From Haloechinothrix sp033042135 (GTDB lineage Bacteria; Actinomycetota; Actinomycetes; Mycobacteriales; Pseudonocardiaceae), in assembly GCF_033042135.1 (NCBI RefSeq), contig NZ_WBXM01000002.1, positions 310,001 to 374,000 on the forward strand: a DNA stretch of 64,000 nt, given 5' to 3'. Every line of letters starts with the position of its first letter. The first letter of the stretch is position 1. The notes under the pieces are model-generated. The model saw nothing but the letters and a program-made list of their open reading frames with translations. It did not search any database and was not told where the DNA came from. This document shows, piece by piece, positions 1-8,369 of this stretch. A program made the translations under genes and the position numbers.

Positions 1-22
1 AATACGGTCCCCGGGATGGTGA

Positions 23-1600
23 TCAGGACCAGCGCAGCGTGATCAGCTGCACCAGCAGCGCCAGCCGGGTGTCGGCGTCGGCGAGGTCCAGCTCCGTCAG
101 GGCCAGTAGTTTGCGCATCCGGTATCGCAGGGTGTTCGGGTGGATGCTCAGGTCGCGGGCGGCGGCGCGGGGATCGCCCTGGTGGCGCAGCCAGGCGTAG
201 AGGGTGTCGACGTAGTCGGTGTTCCTGCTCGCGTCGTGTTCGCGCAGCACCTGCAGCGGGCCAAGCGCCACCGCCCCCGTGCCTGCCGTGGCGGTACCGG
301 CGCGGTGCAGCGCCAGCGCGGTCCACACGTCCTCGAAACCGGTCACCGCGTCGGCGACCAGCCCGGCCCGTACCAGGCCGAGCGCTTCCTCGGCCTCGGC
401 TCGCGAGCGCGCCAGCTCGCCGACCGCTGCCGCGGTGCCCGCCGCCGCGTGCAGCCACCCTTGCGCGCAGCCGGGCTCGGCGGCCAGCTCCTCCCGCAGC
501 GCCGCCCAGCCACCCGCGCCGCCGGTGTCGGGCACTACCAGGTACAGCAGCCCGCCGAACTCGGTCGCCCTACTCTGGTTGCCGATCCCCGAGGACAGCC
601 GCTCCAGCAGCGCCAGCCGCAGCCCTTCGGCGTCGAGCTCCCGGTCGGCGTCCTCGTGGCTGCCGCCGGTGGCCACCGCCACCACGCGGTGGTCCACCTC
701 GGCCAGCCCCAGTTCGGCCAGCGCCCGGCGCGGGCTGGCCCTGCCCTCCAGCACCGCCCGCAGCAGTTCGGCGTTGGCGTGCCGCTGGGTGTTGGCGTGG
801 GCGCGCCTGCGCAGCAGGTGCACCGCGACCACAGGTGCGGCGTCGGCGAAGGCCGCCGCGCGCTCCTCGGAGACCGGCCCGTCGACCACCGCCCACATGG
901 AGCCGAGCAGCTCGCCGCCCATCCGGATCGGCACGATCAGCCTGGGCAGCGTGCCGTCCTTCTGTTCGGGCACGTAAATGGTCTGCCTGCCCCTCGACAG
1001 TTCCCGGAACACCCCGCGGGAGCGGAACCGGGCCAGCACGTCGTCCGGGATGCGGCGCCCCATGATCGTCGACACCCGCGCGGGGTCGGTCAGGTCCTGC
1101 CGCGCCGAGTAGGCCAGCACCCGCGAGTTGATGTCCTCGATGGTGACCGGTGCGTCCACCACCGAGGCCGCCGCGTCGGCCAGCCTGAACAGGTCCGCCG
1201 CCTCCGGCTGGTGGTCCTCGCCCGCGTCGACCTCGTCAGCGATGGCGTCGAGCACGGTGCGCAGCAGCCACACCAGCTGGGCCCACGAGGTGTCGGTGTG
1301 CACCTCGATCAGCCCGATCCCTGCGGCCCGCACCGCCTTGCGCACCTCGGCGTCCTGGGCCAGCCGTGGCTTGCACAGCACCGCGGCCGCGTCGTGGTCG
1401 CCGCACGCGTGGATCAGCTGGACGGCCTCGTCCACCGCGTCGCCCAGCACCGCCAGCACCAGGTCGCCCGCGGCCACCCTGGTGTGCGGGGCGCTCTCGG
1501 CGATCACCACATCCCCCACCGGGCGGTCCTCGTCCGGCAGGGTGATGGCGTGCAGCAGTGTTGGCCCGACGCGGTTGACCACGCTTCGCACCGAGAACAC
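23..1600 (-). CDS. PucR-family transcriptional regulator
   Basis: A 525-residue PucR/CdaR-type regulator. The first ~125 residues resemble the PucR N-terminal domain (it starts MFSVRSVVNRVGPTLLHA). A GAF-like middle follows, and the C-terminus carries the diagnostic helix-turn-helix with HPNTLRYRMRKL. Such proteins usually activate catabolic genes for purines, amines or amino acids in response to a small ligand. The GTG start lies 3 bp after the stop of the VOC gene, so it appears to be the third gene of a PadR-VOC-PucR unit. Family assignment is firm; the target genes are unknown. Confidence 0.9.
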   Translation of the reverse strand: MFSVRSVVNRVGPTLLHAITLPDEDRPVGDVVIAESAPHTRVAAGDLVLAVLGDAVDEAVQLIHACGDHDAAAVLCKPRLAQDAEVRKAVRAAGIGLIEVHTDTSWAQLVWLLRTVLDAIADEVDAGEDHQPEAADLFRLADAAASVVDAPVTIEDINSRVLAYSARQDLTDPARVSTIMGRRIPDDVLARFRSRGVFRELSRGRQTIYVPEQKDGTLPRLIVPIRMGGELLGSMWAVVDGPVSEERAAAFADAAPVVAVHLLRRRAHANTQRHANAELLRAVLEGRASPRRALAELGLAEVDHRVVAVATGGSHEDADRELDAEGLRLALLERLSSGIGNQSRATEFGGLLYLVVPDTGGAGGWAALREELAAEPGCAQGWLHAAAGTAAAVGELARSRAEAEEALGLVRAGLVADAVTGFEDVWTALALHRAGTATAGTGAVALGPLQVLREHDASRNTDYVDTLYAWLRHQGDPRAAARDLSIHPNTLRYRMRKLLALTELDLADADTRLALLVQLITLRWS

Positions 1601-1603
1601 CGG

Positions 1604-2050
1604 CTACACCTCCCGTGGCGCGCGCGCCTGGATCTCGTCGGGGGTGAGTTGCTCGCGTTTGGTGGCCAGCGCCCACCGGTAGCCGAACGGGTCGACGACG
1701 CGCCCGTACCGCTCCCCGAAGAACATCTCCTGCACGGGGCTTTCCACGGTCGCGCCCGCGAACACCGCGCGGCGCGCGAGGTCGTCCGGGTCCTCGGTCT
1801 CCAGGGTCAGCAGCATCGGGGCGCCGCCGAGCGTGGTCGCCGACAGCGCGTCCAGTTCCGGGATCTCCTCGCTGATCATCAGGCGGGCATCGCCTGCGGC
1901 GAGCTCGACGAACAGCACCGTGCCGTCGGGCAGCCTGTTGCGGAACAGCTCTACCGCGCCGAAGGCGGCGCGGTAGAACTCCAGCGCCGCGGCGATGTCA
2001 CCGACGAAGAGGTGTGGCGTGAGGCCGAGGGGGCGTGCCGGTGGGTTCAT
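1604..2050 (-). CDS. VOC-family (glyoxalase/PhnB-like) protein
   Basis: A 148-residue single-domain vicinal-oxygen-chelate protein (LTPHLFVGDIAAALEFYRAA near the start, ERYGRVVDPFGYRW near the end). The family includes glyoxalases, dioxygenases and drug-binding resistance proteins; the substrate cannot be read here. The chosen ATG overlaps the PadR stop codon as ATGA, which indicates translational coupling. A start six codons upstream is possible but would overlap PadR further. Co-transcription with PadR suggests stress or xenobiotic response (inference). Confidence 0.85.
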   Translation of the reverse strand: MNPPARPLGLTPHLFVGDIAAALEFYRAAFGAVELFRNRLPDGTVLFVELAAGDARLMISEEIPELDALSATTLGGAPMLLTLETEDPDDLARRAVFAGATVESPVQEMFFGERYGRVVDPFGYRWALATKREQLTPDEIQARAPREV

Positions 2051-2421
2051 GCGGAGCGGTCCTTCCACTGCCCGGTGCCGTCGAGGAGCCCGGCGTCCGC
2101 GGCGGCCTGCGCTAGCCGCGCGTGCAGCGCGGCCTCGCGGCGTGCCACCTGCCAGCCCTGCTCGGTGAGGCGGTAGTAGCGGCGGCGCGCGTCGTGCGGG
2201 GCGTCGCCGGGGTCCTCGGGCCCCGGCGCCTGTTCGACGAGCCCATCGGCGACCAGCCTGCCGAGTGTGCGGTACAGCGTGCCCGGCCCGATCTGCACCG
2301 AGCCACCGGTGAGCTCACTAATGAAGCCCATGATGCGGTACCCGTGTGCTTGCCCGCTCGCGAGGGCGAGCAGGACCTGGAACGCCGCCGGTGTCACGGG
2401 CGGGGCGTTGCGGGTTCCCAT
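2047..2421 (-). CDS. PadR-family transcriptional regulator
   Basis: A 124-residue PadR-type winged-helix repressor. HGYRIMGFI and GPGTLYRTLGRLVADGLVE form the recognition helix and wing, followed by RRRYYRLTEQG. It is divergent from a second VOC gene and overlaps the start of the downstream VOC gene by 4 bp. A GTG five codons upstream is an alternative start. The divergent promoter region contains two copies of an 8-bp palindrome that is the likely operator. PadR proteins usually repress neighbouring genes and are released by phenolic or toxic ligands (family knowledge). Confidence 0.88.
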   Translation of the reverse strand: MGTRNAPPVTPAAFQVLLALASGQAHGYRIMGFISELTGGSVQIGPGTLYRTLGRLVADGLVEQAPGPEDPGDAPHDARRRYYRLTEQGWQVARREAALHARLAQAAADAGLLDGTGQWKDRSA

Positions 2422-2445
2422 GCCCCGAGCGTACACTCCGCGCTA

Positions 2446-2468
2446 GATATATCCGGTGTGGATATATC
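2446..2468. promoter_or_regulatory. candidate PadR operator: two GATATATC palindromes
   Basis: The 8-bp palindrome GATATATC occurs twice exactly 15 bp apart (2446-2453 and 2461-2468), each followed by CGG. It is an AT-rich island in GC-rich DNA between divergent padR and VOC genes, the usual place for a PadR operator. That PadR binds it is inference. Confidence 0.5.
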
Positions 2469-2490
2469 CGGATTCGATAGGAGAAGCGGC

Positions 2491-2883
2491 ATGGCGATCA
2501 ACGGGGTCAGCAAGGTGGTCATCGGCGTGGCCGACCAGGACCGGGCCGTCGCGTTCTGGACGGGCACGCTCGGGTTCCGGATGAAGGTCGACATGCCGTA
2601 CGACGACGAGGGGCGCCGGTGGATCGAGGTCACCTCCCCGGACGGCGCGACCGAACTGGTGCTCAGTGCCGCCCCGGAGGACCGGCCACGTCCCGCGGCC
2701 CGTGAGGAGCTGCCGACCTCCAACGTGTTCTTCTACGCCGACGACATCGAGCGGACCTACCGGGAACTGTCGGAGCTCGGCGTGGACTTCCCCGCGCCGC
2801 CGACCCGGCAGCCGTGGGGCTGGTGGGCGATGTTCGCCGACGGGGAGGGCAACCGGTTCGCGCTCGGTGAGCGGGGTGACTGA
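2491..2883 (+). CDS. VOC-family (glyoxalase/bleomycin-resistance-like) protein
   Basis: A 130-residue VOC-fold protein with the paired beta-alpha-beta-beta-beta modules: INGVSKVVIGVADQDRAVAF at the start, NVFFYADDIERTYREL in the middle and GWWAMFADGEGNRFAL at the end. The ATG is preceded by AGGAGAAG at about 5 bp spacing. It is transcribed away from padR and the GATATATC operator, so it is probably a PadR target. Substrate unknown; it may be a small-molecule-binding or detoxification protein. Confidence 0.85.
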   Translation: MAINGVSKVVIGVADQDRAVAFWTGTLGFRMKVDMPYDDEGRRWIEVTSPDGATELVLSAAPEDRPRPAAREELPTSNVFFYADDIERTYRELSELGVDFPAPPTRQPWGWWAMFADGEGNRFALGERGD

Positions 2884-2987
2884 CCGGGCCGCGAGACGGC
2901 TCACCGGTGGGCATGCTCACAGACCATCGGTATCCCGGAGGGCTCCGCGCGATACTCGCCACGGACGGCATATCCGGGAGGGGATCG

Positions 2988-3896
2988 ATGGTGACTGGCG
3001 TGACGACGGACGGGACCGAGGCGCCGCACGTGTTCCACTGCCCGCTGCGGTGGTCCGATATGGACGCGGCGGGACACGTGCACAACGTGGCGTTCCTCCG
3101 GTACCTCGAGGAAGCGCGCATCGACATGCTCGGCGTGTGCGCGGGCAAGCTGGGGGCGGAGTCGCTGGTGACCGGTGCCGTCGTGGCGCAGTTGCGGATC
3201 GACTACCGGCGCCCGCTGGCCTACCGGCCCGACCCGGTACGCATCGACGGCTGGGTGTCCCGCATCGGCAACTCCTCCTACGATCTCGTGCACGACATCG
3301 TCGATGGCGAGGCGCACTACGCGCACTCCACGGCCACCATCGTGGCCTACGACCTCACCGAGGGGCGGCCACGCAGGCTGTCCGAGCGGGAGCGGGCCGC
3401 GCTGGGCGAGCTCGGTCACCCCGGTGCCGGTGAGCAGGCCACCGGCCACGCACGGGCCGCGCGGCCCCGCGGCGACGACGCGGTAGCGGCCGAGGCGGCT
3501 GGGGCGGCACCGCACCGCCACCGGATCCAGCTGCGCCGCGCCGACATGGACGCCTACGGGCATGTCAACAACGTCGTCTACCTGACCTACATCGACGAAG
3601 CCCGCCAGGAGATGCTCGCCGGTCTCGGCCAGTCGGGGGACCTCAGCGAGAAGCTCGTCGTCGCCGACCACACCATCACCTACCTCACCCCGCTGGTGTA
3701 CCGGCCGGGGCAAGTGGAGGTCACCTCGACCGTGCAGCGGATCGGGGAGTCGTCGTTCACCCTGCAACACGAGGTGCGCGACGAGACGACGAGCTACTGC
3801 CGCGCCACCTCGGTGCTGGTCGCCTTCGACCCCGTCGCGGGCATCTCGCGGGCCATCACCCCCGCCGAACGTGCCGAACTCACCCGGCTGAGCTGA
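2988..3896 (+). CDS. Double-hotdog acyl-CoA thioesterase
   Basis: A 302-residue fusion of two 4-hydroxybenzoyl-CoA-thioesterase-like hotdog domains. Domain 1 carries RWSDMDAAGHVHNVAFLRYL and domain 2 carries RADMDAYGHVNNVVYLTYID; both have the D-x3-G-H-V-x-N signature with the catalytic Asp. It probably hydrolyses acyl-CoA esters in the cytosol. The start has GGGAGGGG upstream; an in-frame start 27 codons earlier lacks a ribosome site. The C-terminal tail SRAITPAERAELTRLS is echoed by a second, detached copy about 75 bp downstream. Confidence 0.87.
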   Translation: MVTGVTTDGTEAPHVFHCPLRWSDMDAAGHVHNVAFLRYLEEARIDMLGVCAGKLGAESLVTGAVVAQLRIDYRRPLAYRPDPVRIDGWVSRIGNSSYDLVHDIVDGEAHYAHSTATIVAYDLTEGRPRRLSERERAALGELGHPGAGEQATGHARAARPRGDDAVAAEAAGAAPHRHRIQLRRADMDAYGHVNNVVYLTYIDEARQEMLAGLGQSGDLSEKLVVADHTITYLTPLVYRPGQVEVTSTVQRIGESSFTLQHEVRDETTSYCRATSVLVAFDPVAGISRAITPAERAELTRLS

Positions 3897-3925
3897 CGGC
3901 GCACCCGGCTGGGGTGGGGGGTGGG

Positions 3926-3976
3926 GCTGAACGTGACGTTCAGCGCCGTAGACGGAACGGACGCCACGTTCGGCTC
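3926..3976 (+). repeat. dispersed palindromic element, copy A
   Basis: An approximately 50-bp imperfect palindrome: GCTGAACGTGACGTTCAGC on the left, CCGTAGACGG (itself CCGT-AG-ACGG) in the middle, and CACGTTCGGCTC on the right. The same layout recurs at four other intergenic sites in the window. It could act as a hairpin terminator here, between convergent genes. Confidence 0.8.
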
Positions 3977-4025
3977 GCGGGCGATCACCGATGCGGAACG
4001 TGCGGTGCTCGCCCGGGTGCGCTGA
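3972..4025 (+). pseudogene. detached thioesterase C-terminal tail remnant
   Basis: Directly after repeat copy A, one frame reads GSRAITDAERAVLARVR followed by TGA. This closely parallels the true end of the upstream thioesterase (GISRAITPAERAELTRLS, stop). The DNA of the two tails is also clearly similar. It has no start codon or ribosome site. The simplest reading is a remnant of a duplicated or rearranged thioesterase 3' end split off by the repeat. Confidence 0.55.
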
Positions 4026-4033
4026 CCGGCACT

Positions 4034-5095
4034 TCAGGCTGGTTGCGCCTCGAAGGCCGGCATCACCTGGTCGTGGATCAGCTGCAGCTGCTCGCTCATG
4101 GTCAGCACGCCGGGCAGCTCCATCCCGGAGAACGCCTTGACCAGGGCGGTGTCGGTGATCGCCAGGATCAGGTGGTTGACCCCGGTCGAGATGATCTCTG
4201 ACCTGATCTTGTCGGCGCACTCCTCCGGTGTGCCAGCCACCGAGAGCCGGTCGGCCAGCTCCGGCGGGGTGAGCTCGAAGGCCCTGGCGATCTCGCCCTG
4301 CCCGACGGCGGTGACGATGTCCACCAGCTCGCTGGGGTTCACATTGTTGCGCTCGAGCTGCTCGACCGGCATGGCCGAGGCGTAGAGGCCCACCATCGCC
4401 CTCGCGGCGTCCTTCGCCGCCTGCGAGTCGGGTCCCGTGGCGAACACGATCCACGCACCGAGGTCCAGCGAGTCGGCGTCGCGACCGGCGCGCTCGGCAC
4501 CGGCGCGCACGTTGTCCACCATGTACTGGTAGGCCTGCTTGGTGTAGCTGAGCGCGTGATGTACGCCGTCGCTGATCTCCCCGGCCACCTGGAAGGACTT
4601 CGGCCCGCGCATGGCGCCCAGCTTCACCGGTACCCGCTGCTGAACCGGGCGGGCGAAGCTGAACAGGCCGCTGTAGGTGAAGAACTCGCCGTCATAGGTG
4701 ATCGCACCGTTGTCGAGCATGGTCCGCACCACGTGGTGCGCTTCCTTCAACCTGCTCAGCGGTTTGGTCTTGGCCCAATTGATGCCGTACTGGGCCAACA
4801 AGCCGAAATTGCCCGAACCGAGCACGCACTCGGCGCGGCCGCCGGTCAGCTCGTCCAGGGTCGCGGTGGCTTGGGCGATCAGTGTGGGCTCGCGCAACGT
4901 GATCGGCGACAGGCTCGGCCCGAAGCGGATGTCCGTGGTCTCGCGGGCCGCTGCCGCGAAGAGCAGCCACAGATCCTTGTGCCAGGTCTCGTCGGCGGCG
5001 TAGCAGGCGTAGTACCCGAGCCTGTCGGCGAGTTTGATCGATTCGATCGTCTCGTCGAGCGGGTAATCGGGCAGCATCACGTAACTGAACTTCAT
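4034..5095 (-). CDS. LLM-class flavin/F420-dependent oxidoreductase
   Basis: A 353-residue luciferase-like monooxygenase-superfamily protein (TIM barrel). It opens MKFSYVMLPDYPLDETIESI, with DELTGGRAECVLGSG typical of the cofactor loop and PVKLGAMRGPKSFQVAGEI characteristic of methylene-H4MPT-reductase/F420-type members. It is the last gene of a five-gene operon, 24 bp after the aldehyde dehydrogenase, with AAGGTGAG before its ATG. Whether it uses FMN or F420, and the substrate, are not visible. Actinomycetes make F420, and the sequence leans that way. Confidence 0.82.
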   Translation of the reverse strand: MKFSYVMLPDYPLDETIESIKLADRLGYYACYAADETWHKDLWLLFAAAARETTDIRFGPSLSPITLREPTLIAQATATLDELTGGRAECVLGSGNFGLLAQYGINWAKTKPLSRLKEAHHVVRTMLDNGAITYDGEFFTYSGLFSFARPVQQRVPVKLGAMRGPKSFQVAGEISDGVHHALSYTKQAYQYMVDNVRAGAERAGRDADSLDLGAWIVFATGPDSQAAKDAARAMVGLYASAMPVEQLERNNVNPSELVDIVTAVGQGEIARAFELTPPELADRLSVAGTPEECADKIRSEIISTGVNHLILAITDTALVKAFSGMELPGVLTMSEQLQLIHDQVMPAFEAQPA

Positions 5096-5119
5096 GGCTG
5101 CTCACCTTCAGTGTTCTCG

Positions 5120-6565
5120 CTATGATTCTAAATTGGACATGACATGCTTGACTCGGGTGTAGTCCTCCAGCCCGTACATCGACAGGTCCTTGCCGTAGCC
5201 GGAATGCTTGAACCCGCCGTGCGGCATCTCACCTACCAGGGGGATGTGCGTGTTGATCCACACGCAGCCGAAGTCGAGCCCCTTCGACATCCGCAACGCC
5301 CGGCCGTGATCGGTGGTCCACACCGACGACGCCAGGCCGTACTCGACGTCGTTCGCCCATCGCAGCGCCTCGTCCTCGTCGGTGAACCGTTGCACGCTGA
5401 TGACGGGGCCGAAGATCTCCTGCTGCACCGCCTCGTCGTGCTGCTGCAGCCCGGAAATCACCGTCGGGCCGTAGAAGTAGCCGCGATCACCGACGCGCCC
5501 GCCACCGTGGTGCAGCCTCGCGTGGTCGGGGAGCCGGTCGATGAAACCTGCGACCTTCGCCAGCTGGTCGGCGTTGTTCAGCGGACCGTAGTCCACATCG
5601 GGCTCCGCACCGGTAGACGTTCCCGCGGCCTGCTCGGTCAGCGCCGCGACGAGGTCGTCGTGCACGCGTGGGCCGGCGAGTACCCGGCTCGCCGCGGTGC
5701 AATCTTGCCCGGCGTTGAAGAAGCCCGCCGCCGCGATCCCCTCGGCCGCGTCAGCGAGATCGGCGTCGTCGAACACGATCACCGGGGCCTTCCCGCCGAG
5801 TTCCAGGTGCACCCGCTTGAGGTCCTCTGCCGCGGCGCGCGCGACCTCCCGACCGGCCCGCACGCTGCCGGTGATCGAGGCCATGTCGGGTATGCGGTGC
5901 GAGAGCAACGCCGCGCCGGTGTCGCGGTCACCACAGATCACATTGAACACCCCGGGCGGCAGGAACTCCGCGGCCAGCTCGGCCATGAACACCGTGGACA
6001 CCGGCGTGGTATCGGACGGCTTGAGCACCACCGTGTTGCCCGCCGCCAGCGCGGGAGCGAACTTCCACAGCGCCATCAACGCCGGGTAGTTCCACGGGGT
6101 GACCTGTGCGCATACCCCGACCGGCTCGCGGCGCACCCACGAGGTCAGCCCCGCCATGTACTCGCCTGCCGCCCGGCCCTCCAGCACCCTGGCAGCCCCC
6201 GCGAAGAACCGCAGCTGCTCGAGCAGCATCGGCAGCTCCTCCTGGCGGGTGAGCTCCAGTGGCTTGCCGGTGTTCTCGCATTCCAGGCTCAACAGCTCGT
6301 CCTGGCGCGATTCGATCGCATCGGCGAGCCGGTTCAGTGCGAGCTGGCGCTCGGCCGGGGTGGTCTCCCGCCACGTCTCGAACGCAGCTCGCGCGGTGGT
6401 CAGTGCCTTGTCGACATCCTCCTGGCCGGATACCGGTGCGGTGCCGAACGGCTCGCCGGTGACCGGGCTGATCAGGTCTGCCGTCTTGCCGCTGGCCGCG
6501 TCGACGTGCTCGCCGCCGACGAAGTTGCGTACCGTCCGCGTTGTCGTGGTCGTCGTGGAGGCCAT
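5120..6565 (-). CDS. NAD(P)-dependent aldehyde dehydrogenase (aminobutyraldehyde-DH-like)
   Basis: A 481-residue aldehyde dehydrogenase with HLELGGKAPVIVFDDADL (catalytic Glu) and FFNAGQDCTAASR (catalytic Cys). The NAGQDCTA context resembles gamma-aminobutyraldehyde/betaine-aldehyde dehydrogenases. It oxidises an aldehyde to the acid. The start was chosen at MASTTTTTTR, preceded by GGGAGGGG; a longer frame upstream overlaps the neighbouring gene and has low-complexity Arg-rich sequence. Fourth gene of the oxidoreductase operon, so the aldehyde may come from the FAD oxidase upstream (inference). Confidence 0.88.
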   Translation of the reverse strand: MASTTTTTTRTVRNFVGGEHVDAASGKTADLISPVTGEPFGTAPVSGQEDVDKALTTARAAFETWRETTPAERQLALNRLADAIESRQDELLSLECENTGKPLELTRQEELPMLLEQLRFFAGAARVLEGRAAGEYMAGLTSWVRREPVGVCAQVTPWNYPALMALWKFAPALAAGNTVVLKPSDTTPVSTVFMAELAAEFLPPGVFNVICGDRDTGAALLSHRIPDMASITGSVRAGREVARAAAEDLKRVHLELGGKAPVIVFDDADLADAAEGIAAAGFFNAGQDCTAASRVLAGPRVHDDLVAALTEQAAGTSTGAEPDVDYGPLNNADQLAKVAGFIDRLPDHARLHHGGGRVGDRGYFYGPTVISGLQQHDEAVQQEIFGPVISVQRFTDEDEALRWANDVEYGLASSVWTTDHGRALRMSKGLDFGCVWINTHIPLVGEMPHGGFKHSGYGKDLSMYGLEDYTRVKHVMSNLES

Positions 6566-6591
6566 CGCCCCTCCCGTGGTCGTGGGTGTCC

Positions 6592-6867
6592 TCAGCCGGG
6601 TTGCCCGGCGTCGAGCTCGTCGAGCAGTTCCTGACCCGAGATGACCTCGTAGGTCCAGTGCCGGTGCATCCACTCGAGGTGATCGGTGCGCGAGGCCGCG
6701 ATCCGCAGCGTGTCCCAGTTGGGGAACAGCTGCTGGGCGACGTGGACGCTCATCAACCTCGGATCCACCTCGAAGATGTGCTCGAAGCGTTCCACGGCCA
6801 CATCGCTCACCTGCCGTGCCGGCGGTGGGCTGTGCTGCTCCTGGTAGCGGTAGCCGGCCACGTCCAT
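6592..6867 (-). CDS. Small protein of unknown function in the oxidoreductase operon
   Basis: I do not recognise this 91-residue protein. It is acidic, rich in His and Trp (DHLEWMHRHWTYEVISGQEL), and has no signal peptide or membrane segment. Its start overlaps the stop of the FAD oxidase (TGATG; a GTG one codon earlier gives GTGA), which is strong evidence for translation. A constant position between an oxidase and an aldehyde dehydrogenase would suit an accessory or specificity subunit, but that is only inference. Confidence 0.7.
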   Translation of the reverse strand: MDVAGYRYQEQHSPPPARQVSDVAVERFEHIFEVDPRLMSVHVAQQLFPNWDTLRIAASRTDHLEWMHRHWTYEVISGQELLDELDAGQPG

Positions 6868-8369
6868 CACCTCGTCCCGTACGCCCGGTCCAGCAAGTAC
6901 TTGCCGGGATTCATGATGTTGTTGGGGTCTACAGCCCGCTTGACGTCGAGCATCACGTCGAAGGCGTCGCCGAGCTCGACCGGCACCAGGTCGACCTCGC
7001 CTTCACGGCAGGCACCGTGGCAGGCGCTGATCGACCCGCCATAGCGCACAGCTACCTCGGCGATGTCGCGCTTGGCCTTCACCCAGGCCGCCCACGACTC
7101 GTCGTCGAGTTCCTGCTCCCAGATGCCGACATCGATCTCGGTCAGGTAGTCCACACCGGTGGCGGCGCTGGTGTAGGCGAAGATCCCCCAGTCGTCGAAC
7201 ATGTCGAACCGCTCCCGCAGGTCGTCGATGATGCGGTGCCACTCCAGCCGCACCTGCGGCAGCTCCGTCCAGTTGATCGCGGCGTCCTCGCAGTGCCAGC
7301 TCATCGGCACCACCTGCCCGGAGCGCACCCGGCCGTGCAGCGGGGTGGCGTAACGGTCATGCCGCGCCGCCCAGTCGCCGTGCGAGATCTCGTCGCCGAG
7401 GTATCGGCCGCCTGCGTCGCGCACGATCCGCATCAGCCGCTTGCCACCGGCGCGCACCTCGTCGGCGTTGCCGTAGGCCACGGTGCACACCAGCGCCCGC
7501 ACGTCCGCAGGTTGCGGGATGTAGGCCTCGTCGTCCCGGCGCAGGTAGTCGACCTTCCACTCGTCGAACAGCACCGCGCCGGCGAAGGTGGCGACCCCGG
7601 CGTGAGCCGCTTGCCGTACCGCGCGGTGGGCGGAGTCGTAATCGGGAAACGCCCAGAACGGTGAGAGCTCCGCCTCCGGCTTCGGGAACAGCTTCAGCGT
7701 GGCCTCTGTGGCGATGCCGAGCGTGCCCTGGTGGCCCATGAACAGCTGCTTGAGGTGGAACCCGGTCGAGCTCTTCGACACCTTCGGCCCGCCGCCATCG
7801 CCGAGCCGGATGATCTTGCCGGTCGGCAGCACGAACGTGAAGCTGAGCACCAGGTCACGGGTGTGCCCGTAGCGGGAACCGATCAGCGACCAGCCGCTGG
7901 TGCCGATGCGCCCGCCGACCAGCGAGCACGGGTACGACGCCGGATCGTCCGGGTACAGCAGCCCGTACGGCGCCAGCACCTCGTTGAGTTTGAGCATGTT
8001 GATGCCTGCGCCAACGGTGCAGGTGCGGTTGTCGGTGTCGATCTCCTTGACGTCGTTCATCCGCTTGACGTCGATGACGATGCCGCCCCGCTCCGGGACG
8101 GCGCCGTCGGTCAGCCCCGTGCCGCCGTCCCGCGGTACGACCGGGACGCGGTGCGCGTTCGCGATCCGCACCACCGCGGCGACCTCCTCGGTGCTGCGCG
8201 GGGTCACCACCAGGCCGGGGACGCGTTCGGACCACCGGTGAACCGGGAACGGAGCAGGAACCCGGCACCGGTTGTAGCGGGCAGTTCTCGATGTCAGCAC
8301 GGATTCCGCGCCGATGGCGTCGACCAGTTCGGACAGCACGCGGTCCGGCAGTTCGGGGGCGATGGTCAT
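6867..8369 (-). CDS. FAD-binding oxidase, GlcD/D-lactate-dehydrogenase-like
   Basis: A 500-residue VAO/PCMH-family flavoprotein. The FAD domain spans ~35-230 (VVPRDGGTGLTDGAV, GTLGIATEATLKLFPKP) and the C-terminal FAD-oxidase domain ends with VDPNNIMNPGKYLLD. The usual ISGEHGIG-like active-site loop reads ISACHGACREG (near residue 450), so His is kept but the surroundings differ; the substrate may not be glycolate or lactate. It overlaps the Fe-S gene upstream as ATGA. Together they resemble GlcD/GlcF-type two-subunit dehydrogenases. Confidence 0.87.
   Translation of the reverse strand: MTIAPELPDRVLSELVDAIGAESVLTSRTARYNRCRVPAPFPVHRWSERVPGLVVTPRSTEEVAAVVRIANAHRVPVVPRDGGTGLTDGAVPERGGIVIDVKRMNDVKEIDTDNRTCTVGAGINMLKLNEVLAPYGLLYPDDPASYPCSLVGGRIGTSGWSLIGSRYGHTRDLVLSFTFVLPTGKIIRLGDGGGPKVSKSSTGFHLKQLFMGHQGTLGIATEATLKLFPKPEAELSPFWAFPDYDSAHRAVRQAAHAGVATFAGAVLFDEWKVDYLRRDDEAYIPQPADVRALVCTVAYGNADEVRAGGKRLMRIVRDAGGRYLGDEISHGDWAARHDRYATPLHGRVRSGQVVPMSWHCEDAAINWTELPQVRLEWHRIIDDLRERFDMFDDWGIFAYTSAATGVDYLTEIDVGIWEQELDDESWAAWVKAKRDIAEVAVRYGGSISACHGACREGEVDLVPVELGDAFDVMLDVKRAVDPNNIMNPGKYLLDRAYGTR

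Noticed and set aside
140..2176. Long plus-strand frame opposite PucR, VOC and PadR
   Set aside because: Composition is typical of a GC-rich shadow and it contradicts three recognisable minus-strand proteins.
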